From NCBI GenBank assembly GCA_022704885.1, contig JAKJFO010000023.1, forward strand, positions 1 through 33,719: a DNA stretch of 33,719 nt, written 5' to 3'. Below the pieces are notes generated by a model. That model was not told the DNA's origin. It was given only the letters and a program-made list of their open reading frames with translations, and did not search any database. This document shows positions 25,268-32,975 of this stretch, in pieces. This DNA is from Candidatus Rifleibacteriota bacterium. Lineage in GTDB: Bacteria; Riflebacteria; Ozemobacteria; Ozemobacterales; Ozemobacteraceae. Both the position numbers and the translations under genes were made by a program. The stretch's first letter is position 1. Each line of letters starts with the position of its first letter.

Positions 25268-26697
25268 AAAACTTCAAACTGCTGATAATAGCTGTTATTC
25301 TCGTTGCCATCGCGCTGGTTGTAAATCAGGACAGCAAAACCGGCGTCGGCGACCCGCTCGTCGGCCGCAACCTGCTGTCGGCCGCCGAAATCGATCAGGT
25401 GCGGGCTTTCACGCTGACTGCCGCCGATGAAGAAATTTCGCTGGCACATCAGAACGGCAGCTGGCGGGTTACCAGCCGCGAGGGTTTCCTGGCTCAGCCT
25501 GACCGCATCGAAGACCTTTTTCAGAAACTTTCGACGACCCGTATTATTGAAATGGTCAGCGCCAACAAAGAGCGCCATACCGATCTCGGAGTCGCAGCGC
25601 TGGCTTCCGGCAGCCGACCGACAGATGACAGCATGCTGCTGACTCTGCGTAACAAGGATGGTCGTGAACTCAAAACCCTTTATCTCGGCAAAGGCCGGCA
25701 GTCACGCGGGCCGGACGGAGCCATGGGGTTTGGCGAAGACGGCCAGTATGTCAGAACCGGCAGTGACGACAAGGTTTATTTGGTCTCGAATAAACTCTGG
25801 ATCGACAAGACTCCTTTGCGCTGGCTAAATACCAGCCTGCTCAAGCTTCCAGTTGCTGATATCAGCCGCATCAACAGCCGCCCGGTCGTCGGCGCCGATG
25901 GTTACGTGCTGACGCGCGAATCGGCCACGGCAGCTTTGCAGCTGACAGATCTGCCCGAAGGCCAGCAGACGAAGCGAGCCTCTGCCGATGCTGTCGCCCG
26001 CTTTTTCGAAAATATCGAGGTCGGCGATATCATTGCGACGGCCACGCCTCTCGAACATCCCGATCTGGCCAGTGCCACACTCATCGAGGTCGAAACCTTC
26101 AAGGGCCTCACCGTCAGCATGCGCATCGGCAGCGGCCCGGCTGATCTCGCTAACGTCGGCAAAGGCCATGTCATCAGTCTTGACGCGCACTATACTGGCA
26201 CTGACGCGGCTCTGGCCGACCTGGCCAGCGAAACTGCAGGTAATTACGCGAAGTTCGTCTACGCTATTCCAGAAGCCCGCATCAAGCCGCTGTTGATCAA
26301 ACCGGCTGAGCTGCACGAGCCGAAACCGGAACCGCCGTCCGCAACAGCAACTGGCACGGCGACTGCTTCCGCCGAATTGCAGCAGGTCGAGGCGACACAT
26401 ATTCTGATTGCCTGGCAGGGCGCCGATCGCAGCAGTGCCACGCGCAGCAAAGAAGAAGCGCGCAAGCTCATCGACGAACTGCACGAGAAGATCAAAAAGG
26501 GCGCCGACATCGGCGAACTCGCGAAAGAGTATTCAGACTGCCCGAGCGGCAAGTCGAAAAATGGCTCGCTTGGCAGCTTCGGCCGTGGCATGATGGCAAA
26601 ACCTTTCGAAGACGCTGCTTTTGGCCTCGAAGTCGGCAAAGTCTCGGGCGTCGTCGAAACCGGTTTCGGCTACCACCTGATCCGCCGCGACAAATAG
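25264..26697 (+). CDS. DUF4340 protein fused to a C-terminal parvulin-type prolyl isomerase
   Basis: The 477-residue protein has an N-terminal signal anchor (about 4-23). A DUF4340-like region follows (about 35-350), with the repeated module of short strands and GSWRVTSREGFLAQPDRIEDLF typical of that family. A Pro/Thr/Ala-rich linker spans about 353-375. The last 100 residues are a rotamase of the PpiC/parvulin type: ATHILIAW at the start, a KKGADIGELAKEYSDCPSG stretch, GSLGSFGRGMMAKPFEDAAFGLEVGKVSG, and VVETGFGYHLIRR at the end. DUF4340 genes commonly follow gldG-like genes, but a fused prolyl isomerase is unusual to my knowledge. The start overlaps the gldG stop. A terminator follows at 26738. 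The isomerase may assist folding of exported substrate or partner domains; that is inference. Confidence 0.88.
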   Translation: MKNFKLLIIAVILVAIALVVNQDSKTGVGDPLVGRNLLSAAEIDQVRAFTLTAADEEISLAHQNGSWRVTSREGFLAQPDRIEDLFQKLSTTRIIEMVSANKERHTDLGVAALASGSRPTDDSMLLTLRNKDGRELKTLYLGKGRQSRGPDGAMGFGEDGQYVRTGSDDKVYLVSNKLWIDKTPLRWLNTSLLKLPVADISRINSRPVVGADGYVLTRESATAALQLTDLPEGQQTKRASADAVARFFENIEVGDIIATATPLEHPDLASATLIEVETFKGLTVSMRIGSGPADLANVGKGHVISLDAHYTGTDAALADLASETAGNYAKFVYAIPEARIKPLLIKPAELHEPKPEPPSATATGTATASAELQQVEATHILIAWQGADRSSATRSKEEARKLIDELHEKIKKGADIGELAKEYSDCPSGKSKNGSLGSFGRGMMAKPFEDAAFGLEVGKVSGVVETGFGYHLIRRDK

Positions 26698-26737
26698 GAA
26701 GAGAAGAAGTCGATCCGCCGATTTCCGCAGATTAATA

Positions 26738-26766
26738 TGGCAGGCCTGAGCGCCTGTCATTTTTTA
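26738..26766 (+). terminator. Rho-independent terminator of the gld operon
   Basis: TGGCAGGC (26738-26745) pairs with GCCTGTCA (26752-26759), eight pairs with one G-T, around loop CTGAGC. A run of six T (26760-26765) follows. It lies 41 bases after the operon's last stop. Confidence 0.85.
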
Positions 26767-26795
26767 TTGCCGGGGTGGGTGGGGCGTGATATAAC
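26767..26795 (+). promoter_or_regulatory. probable promoter of manC
   Basis: TTGCCG (26767-26772) and TATAAC (26790-26795) are 17 bases apart and directly follow the gld terminator. The predicted start is about 25 bases before the manC ATG. Confidence 0.6.
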
Positions 26796-26825
26796 TGGGT
26801 TAAATACCACTTTAAACGAGGAAAA

Positions 26826-28244
26826 ATGATGAGCAGCAAGATTGTACCGGTTATTCTTTCGGGTGGAGCCGGAACCAGGCTCTGGCCGTTGTCGCGTGAA
26901 CTTTATCCGAAGCAGTTTCTGCCGCTGGCCGGTCAGCATACGATGATTCAGGAAACCCTGCTGCGGCTGCGCGGCCTGACCGATCTGGCTGCGCCGGTCA
27001 TTATCTGCAATGAAGACCACCGCTTTCTCGTAGCTGAGCAGATGCGCCAGATCGACTGCCGACCGACGGCGATCGTGCTTGAACCGGTTGGTCGCAACAC
27101 CGCTCCGGCTGTGGCCGTTGCCGCGCTGCATGGCGAAAAAACCGACGATGTCATGCTGGTGCTGCCGGCCGATCATGTAATCAAAGATCTGCCGGCTTTT
27201 CATGCTGCGGTTAAAAAGGGTCTGTCTGCCGCCGAAGCTGGTAAACTAGTGACATTCGGCATTGTGCCGACTGCGCCTGAAACTGGTTATGGCTATATCA
27301 GGGCTGCTGCTGCCGGCAAAAAAGCCGACAATCTGCCTATCGAAGCTTTCGTTGAAAAACCCGACCTGAAGACTGCCGAAAAATATCTTAAAGCCGGCAA
27401 TTATTACTGGAACAGCGGCATGTTCATGTTCAAACCCTCAGTGCTGCTGGCCGAACTCAAAAAGTACGCGGCAAAAATAGCGCCGGCCTGCCGCAAGGCC
27501 TTGGCCGAAGGCAGCAGCGACGCTGACTTTCTGCGTCTTAATCGCGAAAATTTCGCGGCCTGTCCCTCGATATCGATAGACTATGCGGTCATGGAAAAGA
27601 CCAGTCTCGGCGTCATGGTTCCGCTGGCTGCCGGCTGGAACGATGTCGGTTCCTGGGCCGCACTCGCCGATGTCAACCCGGCCGATGCTGCCGGTAACGT
27701 CGTCGATGGCGACGTGCTGACCTGTGGCGTAAAAAATTCATGCATACTGGCCTCTAATCGTCTGGTCGCCGCGGTTGGCATCGAAGACCATATCATCGTC
27801 GAGACAGCCGATGCCGTGCTGGTAGCCCATAAAAACCGGGTTCAGGATGTCAAACACATCGTCGATCAGCTGCGCGCCGCGCAGCGCGTTGAGGCAGTCA
27901 ATCACCGCCGCGTCAACCGCCCCTGGGGGGCTTACGAGGCCATCGACATTGCGCCGCGTTTTCAGGTCAAGCGCATCACGGTAAACCCCGGAGAGTCGCT
28001 GTCATCGCAGATGCATTATCATCGCGCCGAACACTGGGTCGTGGTCAGTGGCACTGCCCGCATAACGACCGGTGACAAGGTCATCATTCTCAGCGAAAAC
28101 CAGTCGACTTATATTCCGCTCGGGCAGACGCATCGCCTCGAAAACCCCGGACGCATTCCTCTGGAACTGATCGAGGTGCAGAGCGGCAGTTATCTTGGCG
28201 AAGACGACATCGTGCGTTTCGAAGACACCTACGGCCGCGTCTGA
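26826..28244 (+). CDS. manC: bifunctional mannose-1-phosphate guanylyltransferase / mannose-6-phosphate isomerase
   Basis: ManC joins mannose-1-phosphate and GTP into GDP-mannose. Its C-terminal cupin also isomerises fructose-6-phosphate and mannose-6-phosphate. The 472-residue length is typical for the bifunctional form (AlgA/CpsB/ManC). The transferase half has SGGAGTRLWPLSRELYPKQF near residues 11-30, a VLEPVGRNTAPA block and FVEKPD. The isomerase half (about 350-470) has RPWGAYEAIDI and a cupin GESLSSQMHYHRAEHWVVVSGTA. The first of two adjacent ATG codons is used, with GAGG about 6 bases upstream. Together with manB (5829), gmd and fcl this gives a complete route from fructose-6-phosphate to GDP-L-fucose. 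It is separated from gmd by one unknown membrane protein. Confidence 0.94.
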   Translation: MMSSKIVPVILSGGAGTRLWPLSRELYPKQFLPLAGQHTMIQETLLRLRGLTDLAAPVIICNEDHRFLVAEQMRQIDCRPTAIVLEPVGRNTAPAVAVAALHGEKTDDVMLVLPADHVIKDLPAFHAAVKKGLSAAEAGKLVTFGIVPTAPETGYGYIRAAAAGKKADNLPIEAFVEKPDLKTAEKYLKAGNYYWNSGMFMFKPSVLLAELKKYAAKIAPACRKALAEGSSDADFLRLNRENFAACPSISIDYAVMEKTSLGVMVPLAAGWNDVGSWAALADVNPADAAGNVVDGDVLTCGVKNSCILASNRLVAAVGIEDHIIVETADAVLVAHKNRVQDVKHIVDQLRAAQRVEAVNHRRVNRPWGAYEAIDIAPRFQVKRITVNPGESLSSQMHYHRAEHWVVVSGTARITTGDKVIILSENQSTYIPLGQTHRLENPGRIPLELIEVQSGSYLGEDDIVRFEDTYGRV

Positions 28245-28257
28245 AACAGCAGAGACC

Positions 28258-28301
28258 AGCACAAAGCCGCAAAGACACGAAGACACGAAGACACGAAGAA
28301 A
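28258..28301 (+). repeat. ACAAAG-type repeat with a tandem AGACACGA octamer
   Basis: The block begins GCACAAAGCCGCAAAG and contains three perfect head-to-tail copies of AGACACGA (28273-28296). It directly follows the manC stop and belongs to the same degenerate family as 10409-10536, 15058-15089, 15481-15512 and 21235-21266. Confidence 0.75.
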
Positions 28302-28320
28302 ACCGGAAATATAATCTGCA

Positions 28321-28365
28321 GTCGCCCACAGGAGGTGGGTGATACTCGGGCGGGAATCGTTGCCG
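28321..28365 (-). repeat. two-hairpin structured repeat, copy 3 (partly degraded)
   Basis: The CTCCT-loop hairpin is kept (minus-strand CCCAC / GTGGG around CTCCT, 28339-28325), with one mismatch further down the stem. The first hairpin is shortened and pairs poorly. The string GAGTATCACCCACCTCCTG aligns directly with copy 1. A 13-mer shared with 21429-21441 lies at 28383-28395. I see no gene in 28245-28496. Confidence 0.6.
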
Positions 28366-28496
28366 GGCAGCTTGCTTTATAGTGATGGCCGAAGCTTTTG
28401 AATTGAAAGAGTAAATGAGCTTGTGTGTAAGACATTTGATTAAAGAAGCATGCACATCGGATTATTATACTGAATAGATGGTGAGAGGAGAGTGAC

Positions 28497-29417
28497 ATGA
28501 CGAATTTTTCGCCGCGGGCTCCGTCGCTGGTTTACCAGCTTGGTTATATTCTGCTGAGTCTTCTTGGGCTGGTTTTTGTCTGGCTCGGCGTGCTTGAGAC
28601 CGGAGATCTGCTCAGTGGCAAAAAGCATGGCATAGATATTTTCGACAGCCTGTGCTGGACAATGTTTTTTCTGTCGCTGGGAAGTGGTTTCGCTTTTCAA
28701 GGAGTTTACCGAGTTGTCAGAATTGCCAGAATAGAAGCTGGCAAAAAGCTCTTTTATAATCAGCCCTGGTATTATTCGCGTGATTTCAGTGGTTTTACGG
28801 CGGTCATCAATCCTGCCCGCCATGCGGTTTATGCTTTGCTGACCATGCCCGGCATGTTTGGTTTCACCGGTCTTCTCTGCAGCAACTGGTATTATGCTGC
28901 ATCGACGCCCTGGGTTCAGAAGCTGGTGGCGGTCGTGATGCTTCTGTCTACATCGATCGTTCTGCTGTTCAACAGTCTCAAGCTCTACTGTTTTGCGCGG
29001 CATGGCGGGGCAGAAATTGAATTGAGCCAGATTCCGCTGACGCCGGGCAGCAATTTTATTGTCGTTGCAAGAGTGTCGTCAGAATTTTCCCATGAGCTCG
29101 ATGCCGTAATTGAGCTGAAATGTACGCGAATTCATCGCATAAACGTTCTTACCAAGCGCTGGACAAAAACCACCAGTGTGGCCAGAGCTGAGCTGACGCT
29201 GGCACAGTCGAAAATTGTCGATGGGAAATACAATCTGATTGCAGAAATGCAGCTTCCTGTCGATGCGCACTCTGAGGATGACACAAATGCCAACGATATC
29301 TATCGCTGGTCGCTCTGTCTGACTATCGGGCCTGAATATGGGCTTGACATCCCGGCGCCGGTCTATCAGGTTAAAAAGCCTTCAGAAGTCAAATACAACC
29401 AGCATCTGCGTAAATAA
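28497..29417 (+). CDS. membrane protein of unknown function with a beta-rich C-terminal domain
   Basis: I do not recognise a named family. The 306-residue product has about four hydrophobic segments (near 15-36, 49-68, 101-124 and 140-162), then a soluble domain of about 140 residues. That domain has alternating polar and hydrophobic residues suggesting beta strands, ending YRWSLCLTIGPEYGLDIPAPVYQV. A terminal strand pattern of this kind (Trp-x-Leu then APVY) recurs in several bacterial membrane proteins with arrestin-like domains; this is a loose resemblance. The start has GAGAGGAG upstream. It lies between manC and gmd on the same strand, but repeat-filled gaps of about 250 bases on both sides argue against tight co-transcription. 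Confidence 0.75.
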   Translation: MTNFSPRAPSLVYQLGYILLSLLGLVFVWLGVLETGDLLSGKKHGIDIFDSLCWTMFFLSLGSGFAFQGVYRVVRIARIEAGKKLFYNQPWYYSRDFSGFTAVINPARHAVYALLTMPGMFGFTGLLCSNWYYAASTPWVQKLVAVVMLLSTSIVLLFNSLKLYCFARHGGAEIELSQIPLTPGSNFIVVARVSSEFSHELDAVIELKCTRIHRINVLTKRWTKTTSVARAELTLAQSKIVDGKYNLIAEMQLPVDAHSEDDTNANDIYRWSLCLTIGPEYGLDIPAPVYQVKKPSEVKYNQHLRK

Positions 29418-29472
29418 CTCAAGCAGGCAGGCATATTGCTTGCTCCACCAGCTTCAAGATGATATCCTTTCT

Positions 29473-29534
<62 letters not shown>

Positions 29535-29542
<8 letters not shown>

Positions 29543-29650
29543 AAAAAACTTCTCGTGGCACAAACTTCCGATCTCGGCACCAGCCAGCTCAAAGCAGTGC
29601 CTGCTAAGCCTTCAAAAATCTGCGCCAATCGGCGCAATCTGCGGATAACT
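29535..29650 (+). repeat. intergenic block upstream of gmd, copy A
   Basis: This block of about 115 bases aligns along its length with 30886-31008 upstream of fcl. Both run CGTAATCGAAAAA, GCACAAAC, ATCTCGGCAC, GCCTGCTAA, then AATCTGCGGA.AACT, and each ends 23-27 bases before the start codon of the following gene. The 3' part is a CGCAGATT-type repeat in reverse. Confidence 0.85.
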
Positions 29651-29677
29651 ATCTTCTCTTCCTGAGGTTCTAAAATC

Positions 29678-30805
29678 ATGTCAGAAAACAAAATTGCCCT
29701 CATTACCGGTGTCACCGGTCAGGACGGCGCCTATCTCGCCGAGTTCCTGCTGAAAAAGGGTTACACCGTGCACGGCATCAAGCGCCGCGCTTCGCTGTTC
29801 AATACCGACCGCATCGACCATCTCTATCAGGACCCGCACGTCGACAACCGTCGTTTTGTTCTGCATTACGGCGATATGACAGATTCGACCAATCTGATCA
29901 GAATTGTCCAGCAGGTGCAGCCTCACGAAATTTACAATCTTGCCGCCCAGAGCCACGTTCAGGTCAGTTTCGATTCACCCGAATACACCGCGAATGCCGA
30001 TGGCCTTGGTACTCTTCGTCTGCTCGAAGCGATCAGGATTCTTGGTCTCGAAAAGCAGACGAAGTTCTATCAGGCTTCGACATCTGAGTTATACGGCCTG
30101 GTCCAGGAAACCCCGCAGAAAGAAACCACGCCTTTCTACCCGCGTTCACCCTATGCCGTCGCCAAGCTCTACGGCTACTGGATCACGGTAAACTACCGCG
30201 AGGCATACGGCATTTACGCCTGTAACGGCATTCTGTTCAATCACGAATCGCCGATGCGCGGTGAAACTTTCGTTACCCGCAAGATTACCCGCGCCATCTC
30301 CCGCATTGCCCTCGGTCTGCAGGACTGTCTATATCTCGGCAACCTGAACTCGTTGCGCGACTGGGGCCACGCCCGCGATTACGTCGAAATGCAGTGGCTG
30401 ATGCTGCAGCAGGATAAACCGGATGATTACGTTATCGCCACCGGTCGCCAAAAATCGGTGCGCGATTTCGTTAACGCTGCCGCTGCCGAGCTCGGTATCA
30501 CGATCGACTGGAGCGGGGAAGGGGTAAACGAGACCGGTACCGTCAGGTCGGTGACCAGTGACGACGCCGATTTCAGAGTCAGGCCCGGTCAGACGGTAGT
30601 CAGGGTCGATCCAAGATATTTCCGGCCGACCGAAGTCGAAACCCTGCTTGGTGACCCGACCAAGGCCTACAGGCAACTCGGCTGGCGCCCAAAAACCAGC
30701 CTCGAAGAGCTCGTCGCCGAAATGGTGCGCTGCGACCTCGAGTCTGCCAAAAAAGACGAGCTCTGCCAGTCCCACGGCTTCCAGACGTTTGCATATCATG
30801 AATAA
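29678..30805 (+). CDS. gmd: GDP-mannose 4,6-dehydratase
   Basis: Gmd removes water from GDP-D-mannose to give GDP-4-keto-6-deoxymannose, using NADP. The 375-residue protein has the family N-terminus [17 protein letters not shown] (9-25), then [18 protein letters not shown], and [33 protein letters not shown], the catalytic STSELYG (Thr/Glu near 131-136) and [19 protein letters not shown] (Tyr near 158) follow. [20 protein letters not shown] is diagnostic of Gmd. The start has GAGG about 11 bases upstream. fcl follows 226 bases later on the same strand, so the two steps to GDP-fucose are adjacent though separated by a repeat block. Confidence 0.96.
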   Translation: MSENKIALITGVTGQDGAYLAEFLLKKGYTVHGIKRRASLFNTDRIDHLYQDPHVDNRRFVLHYGDMTDSTNLIRIVQQVQPHEIYNLAAQSHVQVSFDSPEYTANADGLGTLRLLEAIRILGLEKQTKFYQASTSELYGLVQETPQKETTPFYPRSPYAVAKLYGYWITVNYREAYGIYACNGILFNHESPMRGETFVTRKITRAISRIALGLQDCLYLGNLNSLRDWGHARDYVEMQWLMLQQDKPDDYVIATGRQKSVRDFVNAAAAELGITIDWSGEGVNETGTVRSVTSDDADFRVRPGQTVVRVDPRYFRPTEVETLLGDPTKAYRQLGWRPKTSLEELVAEMVRCDLESAKKDELCQSHGFQTFAYHE

Positions 30806-30885
30806 TCGTGCTCGTAAGCGTAATCGTCCTCGCACCTGGGCGTGCTGTTTCCTCAGGCGCCCTGGCACTAGCGCATCCTGCGCGT

Positions 30886-31008
30886 CGTAATCGAAAAATT
30901 CTTCTCTCAGCACAAACATTCTATCTCGGCACAAATCCTCGCCAGGCAAGGCCTGCTAAAACCTCCTGAAAAAATAATCTGTGTAATCAGCGAAATCTGC
31001 GGACAACT
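30886..31008 (+). repeat. intergenic block upstream of fcl, copy B
   Basis: Partner of 29535-29650. The same ordered strings are present with scattered substitutions and small indels. The part between the gmd stop and this block (30806-30885) holds degenerate TCGTGC/TCGTAA units and a short GC-rich insert not found upstream of gmd. Confidence 0.85.
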
Positions 31009-31031
31009 CCTAAAAGGTTCAATCTATACCC

Positions 31032-31985
31032 ATGAATAAAACCTCCAAAATCTACATCGCCGGCCACACCGGCCTCGTTGGTTCGGCTCTGACCCGAAAA
31101 CTCACCGCCGAAGGTTACAGCAACCTCGTTTATCGCACCTTTGAACAGCTCGACCTGACCCGCCAGGCCGACGTCGAAGCCTTCTTTGCCGCAGAAAAGC
31201 CTGAATACGTATTTCTTGCCGCTGCGAAAGTCGGTGGCATTCATGCCAACAATACATATCCGGCCGATTTCATCTACAGTAACCTGATTATTCAGACAAA
31301 CGTCATTCATGCGGCATACAAATACGGCGTAAAACGCCTGCTGTTTCTCGGGTCTTCCTGTATTTATCCGAAACTCTGCCCGCAGCCGATGAAAGAGGAA
31401 CATCTGTTGACCGGGCTGCTGGAACCGACGAACGAGCCCTATGCCCTGGCCAAAATCGCCGGAATAAAGATGTGCGAATCCTACAACCGCCAGTATGGCA
31501 CTCAGTTCATTGCAGTGATGCCGACCAATCTCTACGGCCCCAACGACAATTTCGACCTGCAGACTTCGCATGTCATGCCGGCATTGATCAGAAAGTTCCA
31601 CGAAGCCAAAATCAACAATCAGCCTGAAGTAATTGTCTGGGGCACCGGCACGCCGCGTCGTGAGTTTCTCTATGTCGATGACATGGCGGCAGGCTGCGTG
31701 TTTCTGATGAATCTCGACGATGCAACGATCAAACGAGAACTGCTCAGCTATCCGAAGCCCTGTTTCGTCAACCTCGGTACCGGCGAAGATATCACCATCA
31801 CTGACCTCGCAGCATTGATTGCAAAAGTTGCCGGTTTCAAGGGTAAGCTGGTCTTCGACAGCAGCAAGCCCGATGGCACGCCAAGAAAACTGCTCGACGT
31901 TTCCCGCCTGCACGCTCTCGGCTGGCAGCCGGAAGTCTCACTGGAATCAGGTATCACCAAAGCATATCAGGCATTTCAGTCTTGA
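31032..31985 (+). CDS. fcl: GDP-L-fucose synthase
   Basis: Fcl (WcaG) is a 3,5-epimerase and 4-reductase that turns GDP-4-keto-6-deoxymannose into GDP-L-fucose with NADPH. The 317-residue length is typical. Motifs are [11 protein letters not shown] (9-19), [24 protein letters not shown] (about 61-84), the active-site [21 protein letters not shown] (Ser near 107), and [20 protein letters not shown] (Tyr near 136). [18 protein letters not shown] completes the family pattern. Its stop codon lies inside the first bases of the zeta-toxin-like remnant, so the sequence downstream was joined on precisely here. GDP-fucose would feed the glycosyltransferases of surface glycans. Confidence 0.95.
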   Translation: MNKTSKIYIAGHTGLVGSALTRKLTAEGYSNLVYRTFEQLDLTRQADVEAFFAAEKPEYVFLAAAKVGGIHANNTYPADFIYSNLIIQTNVIHAAYKYGVKRLLFLGSSCIYPKLCPQPMKEEHLLTGLLEPTNEPYALAKIAGIKMCESYNRQYGTQFIAVMPTNLYGPNDNFDLQTSHVMPALIRKFHEAKINNQPEVIVWGTGTPRREFLYVDDMAAGCVFLMNLDDATIKRELLSYPKPCFVNLGTGEDITITDLAALIAKVAGFKGKLVFDSSKPDGTPRKLLDVSRLHALGWQPEVSLESGITKAYQAFQS

Positions 31986-32246
31986 ATCGCCAAAGCTTGC
32001 GGTAGGTCGTGTGGCAGAGCGTGTATTGAATGGTGGGCACAATGTGCCGAAAGATGTTATCATAAGAAGGTATGAAGCTGGTTTGTCGAACTTCTTCCGG
32101 GTTTATCAGCTGTCGCTTATCACTGGAGGTTCTATGACAACTCCAACGCGTTTGCACCTGTTTTGATAGCCACTGGCGAGGGTAACTCACCGGAGACAGT
32201 TACTGGTGCCTCAAATCTGGAAATCTCTCAAGGAGAAATATCTGTA
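31981..32246 (+). pseudogene. C-terminal remnant of a zeta-toxin-like P-loop kinase
   Basis: Zeta-toxin-like kinases phosphorylate UDP-N-acetylglucosamine or act as stand-alone ATPases. Starting inside the fcl stop region, frame one reads [20 protein letters not shown], then NVPKDVIIRRYEAGLSNFFRVYQ. Homology then moves to the third frame: WRFYDNSNAFAPVLIATGEG. Both parts correspond to the last about 70 residues of this family (SPELAxxRV, GGHxVPxxxIRRRY, GLxNFFxLY, WxxYDNS). Adding a single base near 32110 restores one continuous reading (YQPVAYHWRFYDNS). The P-loop and most of the enzyme are missing upstream. This is therefore a truncated, frameshifted relic. The third frame runs on without a stop into the small gene at 32247. 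Confidence 0.75.
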
Positions 32247-32447
32247 ATGTCTGAAGAGAAAAAGGGTGGTATAGCTCCTGTCGAAGACATTCTGATTGAG
32301 AATGCGCTGAAACGTGCCATGCGCAAGGCAGCGATCATGCATAAAAAGATGGGCAACACGGTTTATGCCTCCAAAAATGGCGTCGTCTACGCAATTGCGC
32401 CAGAAGATATCGTAATACCAGACGCCCCACCCGAAGACCCTGTCTGA
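32247..32447 (+). CDS. small partner protein of zeta-toxin-like genes (putative antitoxin-like)
   Basis: The 66-residue product (MSEEKKGG...) has a helical stretch ALKRAMRKAAIMHKKMG followed by NTVYASKNGVVYAIAPEDIV. This helix-then-two-strand pattern (a basic helix, then xxxVxxxxxGxVxxIxPEDI) recalls small proteins encoded next to zeta-like kinases in many bacteria. The function of those neighbours is not established to my knowledge; calling it an antitoxin is inference. An AGGAGA lies about 11 bases upstream of the ATG. The frame is also open upstream into the kinase remnant (32163 onward), so an ancestral fusion or overlap is possible. It survives while its partner is dead. Confidence 0.6.
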   Translation: MSEEKKGGIAPVEDILIENALKRAMRKAAIMHKKMGNTVYASKNGVVYAIAPEDIVIPDAPPEDPV

Positions 32448-32490
32448 CTGCGCAAAAAGCCACCGAACCGCAAACTACAAGCTGGGATTC

Positions 32491-32709
32491 TTAAGCAGCT
32501 TTAGTTACCGGTGTAAGCTGGAAAATTTGTGCGTTTTGCGCAGCTGCTTTGATATCGCCTTTTTGCAGCGCCATGCGAATTTTGTCAAGTCTTTGTGCGT
32601 CTTCAAGAGTGAGGCATGGAGACCAGGAACCTTCAGTATAAACGAGGTCTACTTCAACCCTGGCCACAAAGTTGCCAACATGAATAAATTTTTCCTGTCG
32701 CCTGTTCAT
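32491..32709 (-). CDS. small conserved-looking protein, function unknown
   Basis: The 72-residue product reads RRQEKFIHVGNFVARVEVDLVYTEGSWSPCLTLEDAQRLDKIRMALQKGDIKAAAQNAQIFQLTP. The order of a beta-rich half (KFIHVG.. VARVEV), SWSPxLTLEDAxxLD and a helical ALxxGDIxAAxxxAxxxxLTP tail looks like a small family I have seen in many genomes near toxin-antitoxin genes. I cannot name a function. An ATG at 32709 has GGAG 10 bases upstream. It follows the PIN-domain pair on the same strand after 71 bases and may share their transcript. Confidence 0.6.
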   Translation of the reverse strand: MNRRQEKFIHVGNFVARVEVDLVYTEGSWSPCLTLEDAQRLDKIRMALQKGDIKAAAQNAQIFQLTPVTKAA

Positions 32710-32780
32710 TTTTTCAATCTCCGCTTCAGGTCATGTGACAATAACTTCATGTGGCACGCCGGGAGCTTCTCATTGCGGAG

Positions 32781-32975
32781 TCAGCCAAATATTTCCTTGA
32801 AAAAATCTTCTTTGTCGAGTTCGGACTGCCAGAGGTGATGCCTTTTTACTGAATCCAGTTTGCCGGCCTGGTGCATGGCAAGAAAGCGACTGGTCTCAAC
32901 CGGGCCCAGCTTGTCCATTAGAATGCCAACTGCTTTTTCAACGAGTTTGCGGTTATCATCCATGATTTTTTTCAT
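32781..32975 (-). CDS. small partner of the PIN-domain protein (putative antitoxin)
   Basis: The 64-residue product starts MKKIMDDNRKLVEKAVGILMDKLGPVETSRFL and continues with a short basic and acidic tail ending FKEIFG. A helical LxxxLGPVxxxRFL core followed by a charged tail resembles small proteins encoded beside PIN-domain genes of the YLDVC type. The ATG at 32975 overlaps the stop of the PIN gene (ATGA), so it is translated after it. A start seven codons earlier is possible but would lie within the PIN gene. The order toxin-then-antitoxin is the reverse of most type II pairs. Antitoxin role is inferred from context. Confidence 0.65.
   Translation of the reverse strand: MKKIMDDNRKLVEKAVGILMDKLGPVETSRFLAMHQAGKLDSVKRHHLWQSELDKEDFFKEIFG

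Noticed and set aside
32706..32750. A 14-codon minus-strand frame (MKLLSHDLKRRLKK) overlapping the start of the 72-residue gene by ATGA
   Set aside because: It could couple translation, but it is too short and lacks a clear ribosome binding site; not supportable as a gene.
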